NCBI GenBank assembly: GCA_020721585.1
Contig: DYMK01000001.1
Coordinates: 388,469 to 452,468 of the forward strand
DNA length: 64,000 nucleotides
Reading direction: 5' to 3'
Source: Sulfuricurvum sp.
Lineage (GTDB): Bacteria > Campylobacterota > Campylobacteria > Campylobacterales > Sulfurimonadaceae
In this document: positions 17,530 to 27,602 of the stretch, piece after piece
Position numbering within the stretch: the first letter of the stretch is position 1
Layout: the number at the start of each line of letters is the position of its first letter
Made by a program: the position numbers and the translations under genes
The notes under the pieces: generated by a model
What the model was told of the DNA's origin: nothing
Databases searched by the model: none
The model's input: only the letters and a program-made list of their open reading frames with translations

Positions 17530-17550
17530 TACTTGGCTAAATTACCCCTC

Positions 17551-18624
17551 ATGATCCCCCTCCCTCCCCTTTTATCCCCTATTTTAGAACACCTTTATGC
17601 GCATCACATCACCCCCATTATCGTTGGGGGGTATGTTCGTGATGCGTTGATGGGGAAACGAGATTCCAAAGATATGGACATTGAGCTGTATACGCACCAC
17701 CCTTTGGAATCCATCGAATCACTTCTCAACCCTTTTGGAAAAGTGAACATGGTCGGGAAAAGTTTTGGGGTATTGAAGTTACGTTTGGCGGAGTGGGAGA
17801 TTGATTTTTCCCTTCCCCGTACCGAATCCAAAGAGGGGTATGGTCACAAAGGGTTTAGGGTTCATCCGGATTCGACCCTCGATTTTGCCAGCGCAGCACG
17901 AAGACGCGATTTTACGATCAATGCCATCGGCTTTGATCCCCAAACGGATACCCTCTTAGATCCCTATCATGGGGTGAATGATGCGCATCATCGCCATTTA
18001 GCGTACGTGGATGCGACCACGTTTGGGGAAGATCCTTTGCGTGTGTTGCGGGCGATTGGGTTTGCGGGGCGGTTTGACTTAGCGTGTGACCCCTCCTTGG
18101 TGGAACGGTGTCATCAGATGGTTGCCAATGGAGCCTTAGAAGAGTTGCCCCACGAGCGCATTTTTGAAGAGTTTAAAAAATTGCTGCTCTTAAGTCCCCG
18201 CCCCTCGGTGGGGTTGGCATTGTTCGCACGCATGGGGGGGAGAGCCTTTTTATCCTTAGAACACGACGATGCAGCGTGGGAGAGAACCTTAGTACGCTTA
18301 GATGCGACCCCGTGTGATCTTGCGTTGCGATTGGCGGCAATGTTGCTGGATGTCCCCTCACCCAAAACCCTCTTAGAACGCCTCACCGCCCAACGATCGC
18401 TTCGTACGCAGATCCTTGCTATCCTTGAGTATGCCCATAGATATGGGGTTGTGACCATCCCGCCCAAACCGCTTCTTCAAGGGCGTGATCTCATCAATTT
18501 AGGGCTTTTGCCCTCGGTGGAGTTCAAAACACTCTTAGACAGAGTGTATGATGCCCAGTGTCGCAATTGCTTCACGACCTACGAAGCGGGGATTGAGTGG
18601 CTTAGAACGTGGTGTAATCGTTAA
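17551..18624 (+). CDS. tRNA nucleotidyltransferase (CCA-adding or poly(A) polymerase family)
   Basis: The enzyme belongs to class II nucleotidyltransferases, which add CCA (or parts of it) to tRNA 3' ends. The 357 residues include the flexible loop and active site: VGGYVRDALMG (25-35), D41 and D43 in DMDIE, and RRRDFTINAIGFD. The helical neck and body follow. ATG 17551 is chosen over TTG 17533; neither has a clear ribosome binding site, which may reflect loss of the native leader when the foreign DNA upstream arrived. Whether it adds all of CCA cannot be told from sequence alone. Confidence 0.85.
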   Translation: MIPLPPLLSPILEHLYAHHITPIIVGGYVRDALMGKRDSKDMDIELYTHHPLESIESLLNPFGKVNMVGKSFGVLKLRLAEWEIDFSLPRTESKEGYGHKGFRVHPDSTLDFASAARRRDFTINAIGFDPQTDTLLDPYHGVNDAHHRHLAYVDATTFGEDPLRVLRAIGFAGRFDLACDPSLVERCHQMVANGALEELPHERIFEEFKKLLLLSPRPSVGLALFARMGGRAFLSLEHDDAAWERTLVRLDATPCDLALRLAAMLLDVPSPKTLLERLTAQRSLRTQILAILEYAHRYGVVTIPPKPLLQGRDLINLGLLPSVEFKTLLDRVYDAQCRNCFTTYEAGIEWLRTWCNR

Positions 18625-19118
18625 ATAACTTGCGCAATGGTCTCATTTTTTTGTTTGGCCAATAACGATTCGAGTTGATCGAGTGATTTGATCAACCAAA
18701 TCGACATTTTTTCCATCTCTTGGTAATACTTCACCGCTTCAGCGTGTTTTTCAGGGGTGATTTTTTTACGTGAACTGGTAAAGAGATTCATCGCCCACGA
18801 ACGTTGCGTCTCCAAAAAGTAAATTTTATAGATACGCAAATAGATGTTGTGCAAATCCCGATGGTCTTGCTCGATTTTAAAAATAATCCGTGTCAATGCA
18901 GGGATTGCTTTGTACTTCATCCCTGTCGTATACAACCATTTGCCAAAATCGCATTCAGTGGAGCTTAAAGGGATCATCGCTTTATGCACGGGTAAATTTT
19001 CCACCAAATGTTTGACATGACGCACCCATTGTTCATGCGCGATGTGAGCGTTGCGAATCTCTTTGGAAATCGCTTTTTTGTGGTCTACGTCGGTGAGGGT
19101 TTGTAGTGAAGATAACAT
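18621..19118 (-). CDS. CZB-domain (chemoreceptor zinc-binding) protein
   Basis: This 165-residue soluble protein carries the CZB pattern: a histidine in AHEQW, a cysteine in ECDFGKWLY, and histidines in EQDHRDLHNIY, which bind zinc in four-helix bundles. In Helicobacter TlpD such a domain senses oxidants or hypochlorite by cysteine chemistry. Here it stands alone without a methyl-accepting domain. ATG 19118 follows AAGGAG (19130-19125). Its stop overlaps that of cca by 4 bases on the opposite strand. Confidence 0.85.
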   Translation of the reverse strand: MLSSLQTLTDVDHKKAISKEIRNAHIAHEQWVRHVKHLVENLPVHKAMIPLSSTECDFGKWLYTTGMKYKAIPALTRIIFKIEQDHRDLHNIYLRIYKIYFLETQRSWAMNLFTSSRKKITPEKHAEAVKYYQEMEKMSIWLIKSLDQLESLLAKQKNETIAQVI

Positions 19119-19235
19119 CTTTTTCTCCTTAGTATCTCGTCTTTCGAGGTTCATGGTGAAAGTATAGGAAGATAATGTGATCAAAAATGGTTGAAATGTG
19201 GTTGAAATATGATGAAAGGGAGAGAGGGAAGTTTG

Positions 19236-20603
19236 TTAGGCTTCCTCGTGCGTCGCTAATTTCCCCCGCATTGCAAAATAGATCATAATCCCAATACCAC
19301 TCCACAAAGCAAAGCGGATCCATGTGTGGGTTTCAAGTCCTGCCATAATAAAGATCAAAAGGGCGAAATTCAGCGGAATAAGCACCCAAAACATCGGAAG
19401 ACGAAAGCTCCCCACTAACCCTTTTTTACGCAACAGTACAATGGCGATGGCAACGACAAAGTAGGCAAACAATGTCCCGATATTGACCAACTCCGCCAAA
19501 ATTTTCAACGGTAAAAAGCCCGCCAAAAACGCCAAGAAAAATCCGCCATACAGGGTGAGTTTGACAGGCGTATTGGTTTTGGGGTGAATTTCACACAGTT
19601 TTTTGGGCAAAAATCCATCGCGGGAAAGGGCAAACGCGACACGGGTAAAGCCCAATCCCATGACCAACATCACCGTGGTGATGGTCACTACCGCTCCAAG
19701 GGCGATAATACTGGCGATAAAGGGTTCATCCACTTTGACCATCGCAAACGCTAGTGCATCGGGGACATTGAGCTGGGTATAGCTGACCATCGAGGTGAGG
19801 GTAAAACTGACCAAAATAAAAAACATCGTCGAAAAGGCTAAGGAGAGCATCAACGCTTTGGGGATCGTTTTGGTGGGGTCTTTGGTCTCTTCAGCGACCG
19901 TAGAGATGGCATCAAAACCCAAATAGGCGAAGATAATCAAACTCGTGGCGTGCCACACCCCCTCATACCCAAAAGGGAAAAAGTTTTGGATATTGTGAAT
20001 GTCAAAATGCTGCAATCCAAAAATGACAAAAATCGATAAAACAGCGATTTTGATGTAGACGATGACGTTATTGACCCGCGCACTCTCTTTGATCCCCAAC
20101 GCTAAAAGGACAAAAATCGCCATAATGACCACAAAAGCACTCACATCGACAAACGTCCCCTTATCAGGATCATACGCACCACTCAAGGCAACGGGGAGGG
20201 CAACGTGAAAATTGGTGTCGATAAAGGTACGAAAATAGCCCGACCACCCTGTAGCGATCGCGCTGGTCGCAACCCCGTATTCAAGGAGGAGATTCCACCC
20301 CACCAACCACGCAAAAAATTCCCCCAACGTCGCGTAGGTGTAGTTATACGCACTCCCCGAAACCGGATAGATTGAACTCATCTCGGCGTAAATAAGGGCG
20401 GTAATTCCCACCGCAATGGCAGCAATCAAAAAGGATAAAACAATGGCAGGTCCTGCGGTGGTGGCAGCGGCTTGACCCGTGATAACAAAAATCCCCGCCC
20501 CAATGATGGCACCCACGCCGATAAACGAAACATCCAAAAGCGTGAGATGGCGGGCAAGCCCTGATCCCCCGATTTTGGGAATTTTAGTGGTAAACAATCC
20601 CAT
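19236..20603 (-). CDS. APC-superfamily amino-acid permease
   Basis: A 455-residue transporter with about 12 membrane segments. The unwound first helix GVGAIIGAGIFVITG and the SGSAYNYTYATLGE segment are typical of the cationic amino-acid transporter branch (YfnA/CAT-like). ATG 20603 is chosen because GGGGAG precedes it; the frame remains open 20 codons upstream. The substrate is not predictable. It has no operon partner. Confidence 0.88.
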   Translation of the reverse strand: MGLFTTKIPKIGGSGLARHLTLLDVSFIGVGAIIGAGIFVITGQAAATTAGPAIVLSFLIAAIAVGITALIYAEMSSIYPVSGSAYNYTYATLGEFFAWLVGWNLLLEYGVATSAIATGWSGYFRTFIDTNFHVALPVALSGAYDPDKGTFVDVSAFVVIMAIFVLLALGIKESARVNNVIVYIKIAVLSIFVIFGLQHFDIHNIQNFFPFGYEGVWHATSLIIFAYLGFDAISTVAEETKDPTKTIPKALMLSLAFSTMFFILVSFTLTSMVSYTQLNVPDALAFAMVKVDEPFIASIIALGAVVTITTVMLVMGLGFTRVAFALSRDGFLPKKLCEIHPKTNTPVKLTLYGGFFLAFLAGFLPLKILAELVNIGTLFAYFVVAIAIVLLRKKGLVGSFRLPMFWVLIPLNFALLIFIMAGLETHTWIRFALWSGIGIMIYFAMRGKLATHEEA

Positions 20604-20682
20604 AACACTCCCCTTTTTTAGGGTAATTGTACTGAAGATAGGGTTAAACGTAAGCGTCTTCAATTCGTGTTACAATATAACC

Positions 20683-20763
20683 ACACATTCACAAGCCGTA
20701 AGAGAGTAGAGGGCGATGGTTCCTGATTTTGTACGGCTATGGGGTAGATATTAGGAACGTTTC
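20683..20763 (+). promoter_or_regulatory. Leader with two interleaved inverted repeats sequestering the ribosome binding site
   Basis: A TACAAT at 20671-20676 would start a transcript near 20683. AGCCGTA (20694-20700) pairs with TACGGCT (20732-20738). GTTCCT (20719-20724), inside that loop, pairs with AGGAAC (20753-20758), outside it. The arms are thus interleaved, as in an H-type pseudoknot or two competing hairpins. The AGGAAC arm is the Shine-Dalgarno of the gene starting at 20764. No known riboswitch class was recognised. Confidence 0.4.
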
Positions 20764-21435
20764 ATGAAAAAAATTAGTATGCTTGCTTCATTTACCGCAT
20801 TGGCTTTGGGATATGATCCCAGTGGTCTGTATCAGTATCAAGAAAAAGGGTATTTAGGGAAAATGGAGATTGCCCAAGTGCAACCAAAATCGACCCTGTA
20901 TCGCGCGGTTATTACCACCACCAACACCCAAACAACCCATACGTGCGCGTTAACGATTAATGGACACATTAAAAGCGAAAGTCCCAACGCCGCTTCAGGG
21001 CAATTTGCCCTCACTCAAGGGGATAATGCCAAATTTTTGGTCTCTTTTATCGTCAATACGGCGTACATCAAAATTTTTGAGGCAAGTGACCATTGTGGCT
21101 CAACAGGGTATTTTGGGGGAGAGTGGAAAAAGGTAAGCTCTGCCGATTTTGATACGACCCGTGACAACCTCTCCGACGCTGAGTACACAACCCTCAAACA
21201 GATGAGTCCCCTCTACGCTGCTGCGGATGGACAACTCAACAAAGCGTTTGCCGCCCTACGCAGTACCCTCACCCCTGAGGGGAGGGAACAACTCAAAAAC
21301 GACCAAAAAAACTGGATTCAGATGCGGGATCAAAAGCTCATCGCATCGAGTAAAAAAGGTTCTCAGCCCTATATTGCCAAATTAATCCAACTCACCCAAG
21401 AACGAACCGCCTATCTCACGAGTTTAAAACACTAA
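20764..21435 (+). CDS. Secreted protein with C-terminal LprI/DUF1311-like domain
   Basis: This 223-residue protein has a short N-terminal signal-like segment (KKISMLASFTALALG) and a middle part with two cysteines (about 60 and 103) that may form a disulphide. The C-terminal helical domain from residue 140 follows the DUF1311/LprI pattern (AADGQLNKAFAALRSTLTP ... LKNDQKNWIQMRDQK), found in periplasmic proteins including a mycobacterial lysozyme inhibitor. It is preceded by the structured leader described above. A role against lysozyme is only a family-level guess. Confidence 0.75.
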   Translation: MKKISMLASFTALALGYDPSGLYQYQEKGYLGKMEIAQVQPKSTLYRAVITTTNTQTTHTCALTINGHIKSESPNAASGQFALTQGDNAKFLVSFIVNTAYIKIFEASDHCGSTGYFGGEWKKVSSADFDTTRDNLSDAEYTTLKQMSPLYAAADGQLNKAFAALRSTLTPEGREQLKNDQKNWIQMRDQKLIASSKKGSQPYIAKLIQLTQERTAYLTSLKH

Positions 21436-21440
21436 GCAAC

Positions 21441-22490
21441 CTACTCATCAGGATTCATCTCCCGCCATTTTGCCTCATCCTCACGCAATTGTTGAAGATG
21501 ATCCGAGAGTGTTTGTGGGGTTATGTGATCACGATGATGGGCGATACGCTCCAACATCACGTGATTAATGTCATCCGAATAGTGGGAGATGTCTTTGTAA
21601 TTATTTAACTCATAGATCATAGGATCGTGTTGAAAGTCATAGACCTCCACATTGGGTAAGGCGACCAGTTTGGATAAGGTATAGGCTTTAAATGCCATCA
21701 TGATGTCCAATGTCCCCCGCTCTTGCGCCAATTTCCACGTTAAAAATGAGTATGGGGGGTAAAAAATCGTAAATTTAACGTTGGGATGGGAAACCAAAAT
21801 AGGGTAAAGGTAACGGTCAAAATTGCCTTTGAGATCCTCATAGCCATATTCTTTAGGGGAAAATGCCGACTGTAATTTGCTTCTATCGCGTAAATCCCAA
21901 TCGCGTCTCACGGTATCTTCATCAAAAGTCACCTCCGAAGCCCACATAAACGCATGGGGATACGAATTTTTTTCCGTAGGGTTGAGGGTATCTCGTAACA
22001 GTGTGAGACTTTTTTGGGTCGTGCTGGTATTGGTGAGGTATTTAAACCAAGCGATGGGGTCACCCCCAAACATATAGTCATAATTGGCAATTTGCTCGTT
22101 TTTGGGATCAATTTTTCGGTACGAAAAAGTGTCCAATGCGTAGAGGATGTGGGTCGCATGGTGTTGATCAAGGATAAACGTGAGTAATAAAGCAAACTCT
22201 TTGGCGGTTCCTCCGCTAAAGGGAATCTTGACCGAATGGGTGTGCAACGTGGTGTCGATGTCCTCCACTTGGAAATTTTCGATCATAGAGGTTCCTACCA
22301 TTGCGGTGGTGTAGGGGATATAACGTGCCATCCCCCCTGCCAAAAACCGTTCGGTCGCATCGTTATAATCGTACGCAAACGAGGCAGTGTGTCTACATTT
22401 CATCGACGGATCGACCATAAAATTCAGTAGTACCACCGCACTATAAAAGCTTGCCGTTAGTTTAACGACTAAAAAAACCCAGTGTTTCAT
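21441..22490 (-). CDS. Membrane-anchored SGNH-like protein paired with MBOAT acyltransferase
   Basis: This 349-residue protein has one N-terminal membrane anchor and a large periplasmic domain. It is the immediate downstream partner of an MBOAT gene (7-bp gap). A VGTSMIENF block after the anchor is the GTS-type motif at the active site of SGNH-like proteins that pair with MBOATs (DltD/AlgX-like), and DISHYSDDINH near the end could supply the catalytic Asp-His. It probably transfers acyl groups from the membrane protein to a polysaccharide or other surface polymer. Confidence 0.7.
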   Translation of the reverse strand: MKHWVFLVVKLTASFYSAVVLLNFMVDPSMKCRHTASFAYDYNDATERFLAGGMARYIPYTTAMVGTSMIENFQVEDIDTTLHTHSVKIPFSGGTAKEFALLLTFILDQHHATHILYALDTFSYRKIDPKNEQIANYDYMFGGDPIAWFKYLTNTSTTQKSLTLLRDTLNPTEKNSYPHAFMWASEVTFDEDTVRRDWDLRDRSKLQSAFSPKEYGYEDLKGNFDRYLYPILVSHPNVKFTIFYPPYSFLTWKLAQERGTLDIMMAFKAYTLSKLVALPNVEVYDFQHDPMIYELNNYKDISHYSDDINHVMLERIAHHRDHITPQTLSDHLQQLREDEAKWREMNPDE

Positions 22491-22497
22491 GATACTC

Positions 22498-23958
22498 TCA
22501 AAAATTAAAATATAAAAATGCGCTGACTTTGGTCAAACTTTGGATCCCGATAACCAACATTACGCTAACGAGTACGGCAAATTTCCAATTCATGGGGAAT
22601 TTTTCGCTCCATTGGTGGGAATTGTCCATCCAAATGACCAAAAATAGGGTCACCCCAATGGTCATTACATCCCCAAGTCCTGACATCCCCGCATTCATTA
22701 CCCAATACCCAAATTCGATCCCATGCTCCCCTAAAAATTCGAGCTTTTCGTAGAGTTCATCGGGAAGCATAATCCCCCCCTGACCGATCATCCCCCCAAG
22801 AACTTTGGTGACCACATCAAAATTTTTGGCTCTAAAAAAGATCCACGCAACATTGACGAAGTTAAAGGTGATGAACCACCCCAACCAACCCCACATCCGT
22901 AATCCCAGATCTTTCCAGATACGGTGAATAACAATGGCACCACCGTGCAATGCCCCCCAAATCACAAACATCCATGAAGCACCATGCCACAATCCTCCGA
23001 TCAAAAAGACCGCAAAGAGGTTGCCATAGTTGTGGAATCGCCCCACTTTATTCCCGCCCAAGGGGATATAGATATAGTCGCGCAAAAAACGCGAGAGGGT
23101 AATGTGCCATCGTCGCCAAAAGTCTTGAATGTCACGGGCTTTGTAGGGGGAATTAAAATTGATAGGGAGGCGGATATTAAACATCAAGCTTATACCGATT
23201 GCCATATCCGTATACCCACTAAAATCGAAATAGAGTTGTAAGGTGTAGCTTAACGACGTTGCCCATGCTTCAAAAAGATTCAGCGTCAACGCAACATCAA
23301 ATCCCGTATTCGCCCATGCTGCAAAGGTATCGGCGATAATCACCTTTTTAAACAACCCTAAGGAAAAAAGGAACACTCCCACAGCGACGTTACGCCATCG
23401 TACCGCCCAGTTCCAACGATTGACAAATTGGGGCATCATCTCTGCATGGTGCAAAATAGGCCCTGCCAAAAGATGGGGAAAATAGCTCACAAAGAGCATA
23501 TAGTTGAGAAAGTCCACCTCTTTGACCTTCGCTTTATACGCATCCACCAAAAAAGCGATTTGGGTAAAGGTAAAAAAGCTAATCCCCAAAGGGAGAATAA
23601 TATCCGGTAAGGGAAGATCGGTACCCCAAAAATCGTTCACATTTTCCAGTAAAAAATCGGTGTATTTAAAATAGCCCAATAAGGCGATATTAAAAACAAT
23701 CCCCAACCCTAACACCACTTTACGGGAAAGGTGAAACAGCTTTTCACGTGATAATGTCGATCCCACCCAAAAATTGACCAAAATACTCCCCAGTAACAGG
23801 GGGATATAGACCACATTCCAGTAGCCATAAAAGAATAGACTTCCCCCCACCAGCCACACTTTAGACCCTAAGATACGTTTATGGCGTAAAAACCAAAAAT
23901 ACCCCAACAGCATAATGGGCAAAAAGAGAAAGATAAATATATAGGAGTTAAAAAGCAT
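22498..23958 (-). CDS. MBOAT-family O-acyltransferase (AlgI/PatA-like)
   Basis: This is a 486-residue protein with about 11 membrane segments. The central conserved block is present: YFDFSGYTDMAIG, NFNSPYKARDIQDFWRRWHITLS with the F-W-x-x-W-H signature, and GGLWHGASWMFVIWG, which holds the catalytic histidine. MBOATs of this branch move acetyl groups across the membrane to exopolysaccharide or cell wall. With the SGNH-like protein it makes a two-gene acylation unit, but no polymer synthesis genes are adjacent, so its target is unknown. Confidence 0.9.
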   Translation of the reverse strand: MLFNSYIFIFLFLPIMLLGYFWFLRHKRILGSKVWLVGGSLFFYGYWNVVYIPLLLGSILVNFWVGSTLSREKLFHLSRKVVLGLGIVFNIALLGYFKYTDFLLENVNDFWGTDLPLPDIILPLGISFFTFTQIAFLVDAYKAKVKEVDFLNYMLFVSYFPHLLAGPILHHAEMMPQFVNRWNWAVRWRNVAVGVFLFSLGLFKKVIIADTFAAWANTGFDVALTLNLFEAWATSLSYTLQLYFDFSGYTDMAIGISLMFNIRLPINFNSPYKARDIQDFWRRWHITLSRFLRDYIYIPLGGNKVGRFHNYGNLFAVFLIGGLWHGASWMFVIWGALHGGAIVIHRIWKDLGLRMWGWLGWFITFNFVNVAWIFFRAKNFDVVTKVLGGMIGQGGIMLPDELYEKLEFLGEHGIEFGYWVMNAGMSGLGDVMTIGVTLFLVIWMDNSHQWSEKFPMNWKFAVLVSVMLVIGIQSLTKVSAFLYFNF

Positions 23959-24155
23959 CTATTTTTCCCATATAGTAGTTTTTATTAATCGAATTATAAG
24001 GGATAGTTGCTTGAAAAAACAACGGATAGCGTTAAGGTTAGAATGTTTATGCGAAAAAAATGGGTGAGCGTTAATCCAAAAAATACGAATGGATGAGTAC
24101 AATTAAGATAAGAGATGTCCCATTGCATCACGATTTTAGTGGAGGAGATAGAACG

Positions 24156-26639
24156 ATGTTACCTTTTGTCACCCTATGGCAAAAATGGTGTAAAGCTTTT
24201 AGTCAAAAAGTTGTCTCACTACCACGATCCAATCACGTACGCGAAATAGATTTAATCACCAATACGATGCTTGAAGCCCTTTATGTGACCGATGTTGATG
24301 GAAATATTACCCGTGCTAATGCCTATACCAGTAAACTCTTAGGGTATACCCAAGAAGCGCTATTGGGTCACAATGCCCATGCACTTTTTCATGCTGATTC
24401 GATCACCCAAACGCCCATTCGGGACTGTAAAATTTATCAAGCGATTCAAGAGCGGGGAGAATATTTTGGGGAAGAGGTGTTTTTTAACCAAAAGCGAGAG
24501 AAAATTTTTGTGGAAGTGGCGGCCAAAGCCTTAATTCATCAGGGAAATGTCATTGGGGAGGTGGTCACGTTTAGGGACATATCGGAACAAAAAACCTATC
24601 GAGAAACCCTTTTGGAATTGCTTGAATTTAGCCCCATTGCGGTTCGTATTGCCCAAAAAAATGGGAAAAAAGTAGTTTTTGCCAATACCGCTTATTCCTC
24701 ACTTATCCAACTCAATCGACACGATGTTATTGGGCAAAATCCCCAAAACTATTATGTCCATCACGAAGATTATGATGCGATTGTTCACGCGATTGATAAC
24801 GATGAATCGATTTACAATAGACTCATAGAACTCTCGATTCAAGGGGACATAAAATGGGTATTGGCCTCTTATATGCCCATGAATTTTGAAGGGGAAAAGA
24901 GTGTTTTGGGGTGGTTTTACGACATCACCGACAAAGAGTTTCATAAGCAGGAGTTGCAACGTCAAAAAGAGGAGTTTGAGACCATCTTTAATATTTCCAA
25001 AGATGGGATTGCCGTGTTGGACGCGGCATCAAATTTTTTGGATTTTAATAACGCCTATTTGGAGATGACGGGATTTACGCGCGAGGAGCTTTTGACCAAA
25101 TCGTGTGTGGGACTAAGCAGTGTCGAGGATCAAGAGCGGGCAAAAAATGTGATGTACTCGGTGGCAAAATATGGGTTTGTCAAAGGGTTTGAAAAGACGT
25201 GTGTGGTCAATGAGGGGAAACGGATTGTGGTGAATATGACCTTGACCCATATGCCCGATAAACAACGGATTTTGGTGAGTGCCAAAGACATTACCCAGTC
25301 CAAAGCGTACGAACAGCAACTCGAACACATTGCCCATTACGATCCCCTCACGGGATTACCCAACCGATTGCTCAATTCCGATCGCTTACGCCAAGCGATG
25401 GTACATGCCCAACGCCAAGGGGAATACATCGCCATTGCGTATTTGGATTTGGACGGATTTAAGGAGGTCAATGATCGTTACGGTCACGCCATGGGGGATA
25501 AACTGCTCACAACACTCTCCCTCATCATGCAACAAACGCTGCAACCTGAAGATACCCTTGCACGCTTGGGGGGTGATGAATTTGTTGTCATTATTGTGGG
25601 GTTGGCTGATCGTTCCATGGCATACCCGATTATCCAAAAACTCTTAGAAGTGGTCTCTCAAGAGGTGCTATTGGATGCGTCTCAGGTACGCGTTTCAGCC
25701 AGTTTAGGGGTCACCTTTTATCCCCAATACGAGAGTGTGGATGCGGATCAACTTATCCGTCAAGCCGATCAAGCGATGTATGAGGCAAAACAATCGGGCA
25801 AAAACCGTTATCATGTTTTTGATCCCGACTACGACCGTACCGTACGTACCAAACACGAAAATTTAGAGCGGATCCAACACGCACTGACAAATCGCGAGTT
25901 TGTACTTTATTACCAACCCAAAATCAATATGCGCACCCATACGGTCATTGGGGCAGAGGCACTGATTCGTTGGCAACACCCCCAACGGGGATTGGTTCCT
26001 CCGGCGGATTTTCTCCCCATCATTGAGATTCATCCTTTGGCAATTGATGTGGGTGAGTGGGTCATTCAAGAGGCGATAGATCAAATACAACGATGGAAAG
26101 CAATGGGGTTGCGAATTCCTGTTAGTGTTAATGTGGGGGCAAAACAGCTTTTACAAGGGAATTTTGTGGAAAAAATTCGATCTATCCTTTTCCAAAATCC
26201 CGATTTTGATCCAACTTTATTGGAAATCGAAATCCTTGAGACCAGTGCCTTGGAAGATATTCATCGTGCTTCGCATATTATCCAATCGTGTAAAACCCTT
26301 GGTATCCATTTTGCTTTGGATGATTTTGGGACGGGTTATTCGTCGTTGACGTATCTTAAACGTCTCCCCATTGCCACGTTGAAAATCGACCAAAGTTTTG
26401 TCCGTGATATGCTCGATAACCAAGATGATTTGGCGATATTAGCAGGGATTATTGGGTTGGCCAAAGCGTTTAATCGTCGCGTGATCGCAGAGGGGGTTGA
26501 AACCTATGCGCACGGGCAAAAATTATTGGAATTGGGATGCGATTTGGCGCAAGGATATGGTATCGCACGCCCTATGTGTGGTGATGCGATGGTAGAGTGG
26601 TATGGGCAGTGGGACGAAAAACCGTGTTGGCGGGGGTAA
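24156..26639 (+). CDS. PAS-PAS-PAS-GGDEF-EAL cyclic-di-GMP signalling protein
   Basis: The 827-residue cytoplasmic protein has three PAS domains (about 30-140, 150-275, 280-395), a GGDEF domain opening with DPLTGLPNRLL and containing intact RLGGDEF, and an EAL domain with EALIRWQHP and DDFGTGYSS. Both catalytic motifs are complete, so it may make and break cyclic di-GMP, with the PAS domains choosing between them. ATG 24156 is supported by GGAGGAG at 24141-24147; the frame is open to 24093. It has no membrane segment. Confidence 0.9.
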   Translation: MLPFVTLWQKWCKAFSQKVVSLPRSNHVREIDLITNTMLEALYVTDVDGNITRANAYTSKLLGYTQEALLGHNAHALFHADSITQTPIRDCKIYQAIQERGEYFGEEVFFNQKREKIFVEVAAKALIHQGNVIGEVVTFRDISEQKTYRETLLELLEFSPIAVRIAQKNGKKVVFANTAYSSLIQLNRHDVIGQNPQNYYVHHEDYDAIVHAIDNDESIYNRLIELSIQGDIKWVLASYMPMNFEGEKSVLGWFYDITDKEFHKQELQRQKEEFETIFNISKDGIAVLDAASNFLDFNNAYLEMTGFTREELLTKSCVGLSSVEDQERAKNVMYSVAKYGFVKGFEKTCVVNEGKRIVVNMTLTHMPDKQRILVSAKDITQSKAYEQQLEHIAHYDPLTGLPNRLLNSDRLRQAMVHAQRQGEYIAIAYLDLDGFKEVNDRYGHAMGDKLLTTLSLIMQQTLQPEDTLARLGGDEFVVIIVGLADRSMAYPIIQKLLEVVSQEVLLDASQVRVSASLGVTFYPQYESVDADQLIRQADQAMYEAKQSGKNRYHVFDPDYDRTVRTKHENLERIQHALTNREFVLYYQPKINMRTHTVIGAEALIRWQHPQRGLVPPADFLPIIEIHPLAIDVGEWVIQEAIDQIQRWKAMGLRIPVSVNVGAKQLLQGNFVEKIRSILFQNPDFDPTLLEIEILETSALEDIHRASHIIQSCKTLGIHFALDDFGTGYSSLTYLKRLPIATLKIDQSFVRDMLDNQDDLAILAGIIGLAKAFNRRVIAEGVETYAHGQKLLELGCDLAQGYGIARPMCGDAMVEWYGQWDEKPCWRG

Positions 26640-26791
26640 ATTTCACCCATACATCACCACCCGATTTCGTCCGATGTACACCCCTGTGAGTGAATCTCCA
26701 CTTTTAACTACGGCAAATCCCAACCACTAGCGACGTAAGGGCGAAATATGGTACCATTGCCCCACCTAAAATCAAATTTTCAAGGATATTC

Positions 26792-27298
26792 ATGCCACTA
26801 CTGGATAGCTTTACTGTCGATCACACCATTATGCCTGCTCCCGCTGTTCGTCGTGCCAAAGGGATGAAAACTCCCAAAGGGGATGATATTACCGTATATG
26901 ATCTCCGTTTTTGTCGCCCCAATGAGGCGATTTTGTCCCAAGAGGGGATTCACACGTTGGAGCATCTCTTTGCGGGATTTATGCGGGATCATCTTAACTC
27001 GACTGCCACCGAAATCATCGACATCTCTCCGATGGGGTGCCGTACGGGATTTTATATGTCGGTGATTGGAACACCACCTGAAACCCAAGTCGCCCAAGCA
27101 TGGAGCGATTCGATGCGGGATATTTTGGCAGTGGAAACCCAAAATGATATTCCAGAACTCAATCTCTACCAATGCGGCACGTGCGCGATGCACTCCTTAG
27201 CGGATGCCAAAGCCATTGCGAAGGATATTCTAAGCCATACCATCGGGGTGATGGACAATGAGGCATTAAAACTCGATCTTTCCAAATTGGGGCAATAA
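26792..27298 (+). CDS. luxS: S-ribosylhomocysteine lyase LuxS
   Basis: LuxS splits S-ribosylhomocysteine into homocysteine and DPD, recycling methyl-donor waste and producing the AI-2 precursor. The 168 residues keep the metal site H54-T-L-E-H58 and C128, and the catalytic C83 in MGCRTGF. The gene begins a three-gene run with two small hypothetical genes spaced by 1 and -4 bp. Confidence 0.97.
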   Translation: MPLLDSFTVDHTIMPAPAVRRAKGMKTPKGDDITVYDLRFCRPNEAILSQEGIHTLEHLFAGFMRDHLNSTATEIIDISPMGCRTGFYMSVIGTPPETQVAQAWSDSMRDILAVETQNDIPELNLYQCGTCAMHSLADAKAIAKDILSHTIGVMDNEALKLDLSKLGQ

Positions 27299-27299
27299 T

Positions 27300-27602
27300 A
27301 TGGTGTTGTTATTACCCATGAACGGTGAGGATTGTGAGGAGAGTCACTTGGTGGGTATCCTCTCCGCCACCCATTGGGCGACCATCGAAATCGATGAGGG
27401 GAGGTTGATCGACACCCATTTTTATTCTGACCGTACACGCATTGAGGGATGCTTGGATGCGGTGGTCGTGACCCATAATTATGAGCCTGTCATGGAGTTT
27501 ATCGATAACCAAATGATGGTCTTAATCGCCCCCACGCAACGCACCATTGAGGATATTGTCGAAGCCTATTTGTTTCGAGAATTGCACGATCTATCGTTAT
27601 GA
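27300..27602 (+). CDS. Hypothetical protein co-transcribed with luxS
   Basis: The product has 100 residues, alpha/beta in character (VVVTHNYEPVMEFIDNQ, MMVLIAP, IEDIVEAYL). The layout is reminiscent of NifX/NafY-like small domains, but the match is not firm. It starts one base after luxS and overlaps the next gene by 4 bases (ATGA), so all three are one operon. Confidence 0.65.
   Translation: MVLLLPMNGEDCEESHLVGILSATHWATIEIDEGRLIDTHFYSDRTRIEGCLDAVVVTHNYEPVMEFIDNQMMVLIAPTQRTIEDIVEAYLFRELHDLSL

Noticed and set aside
20683..20763. Known riboswitch (preQ1 or SAM-II type) in the LprI-like leader
   Set aside because: The pseudoknot layout is similar but I see no matching conserved core, and the downstream gene does not belong to those pathways.
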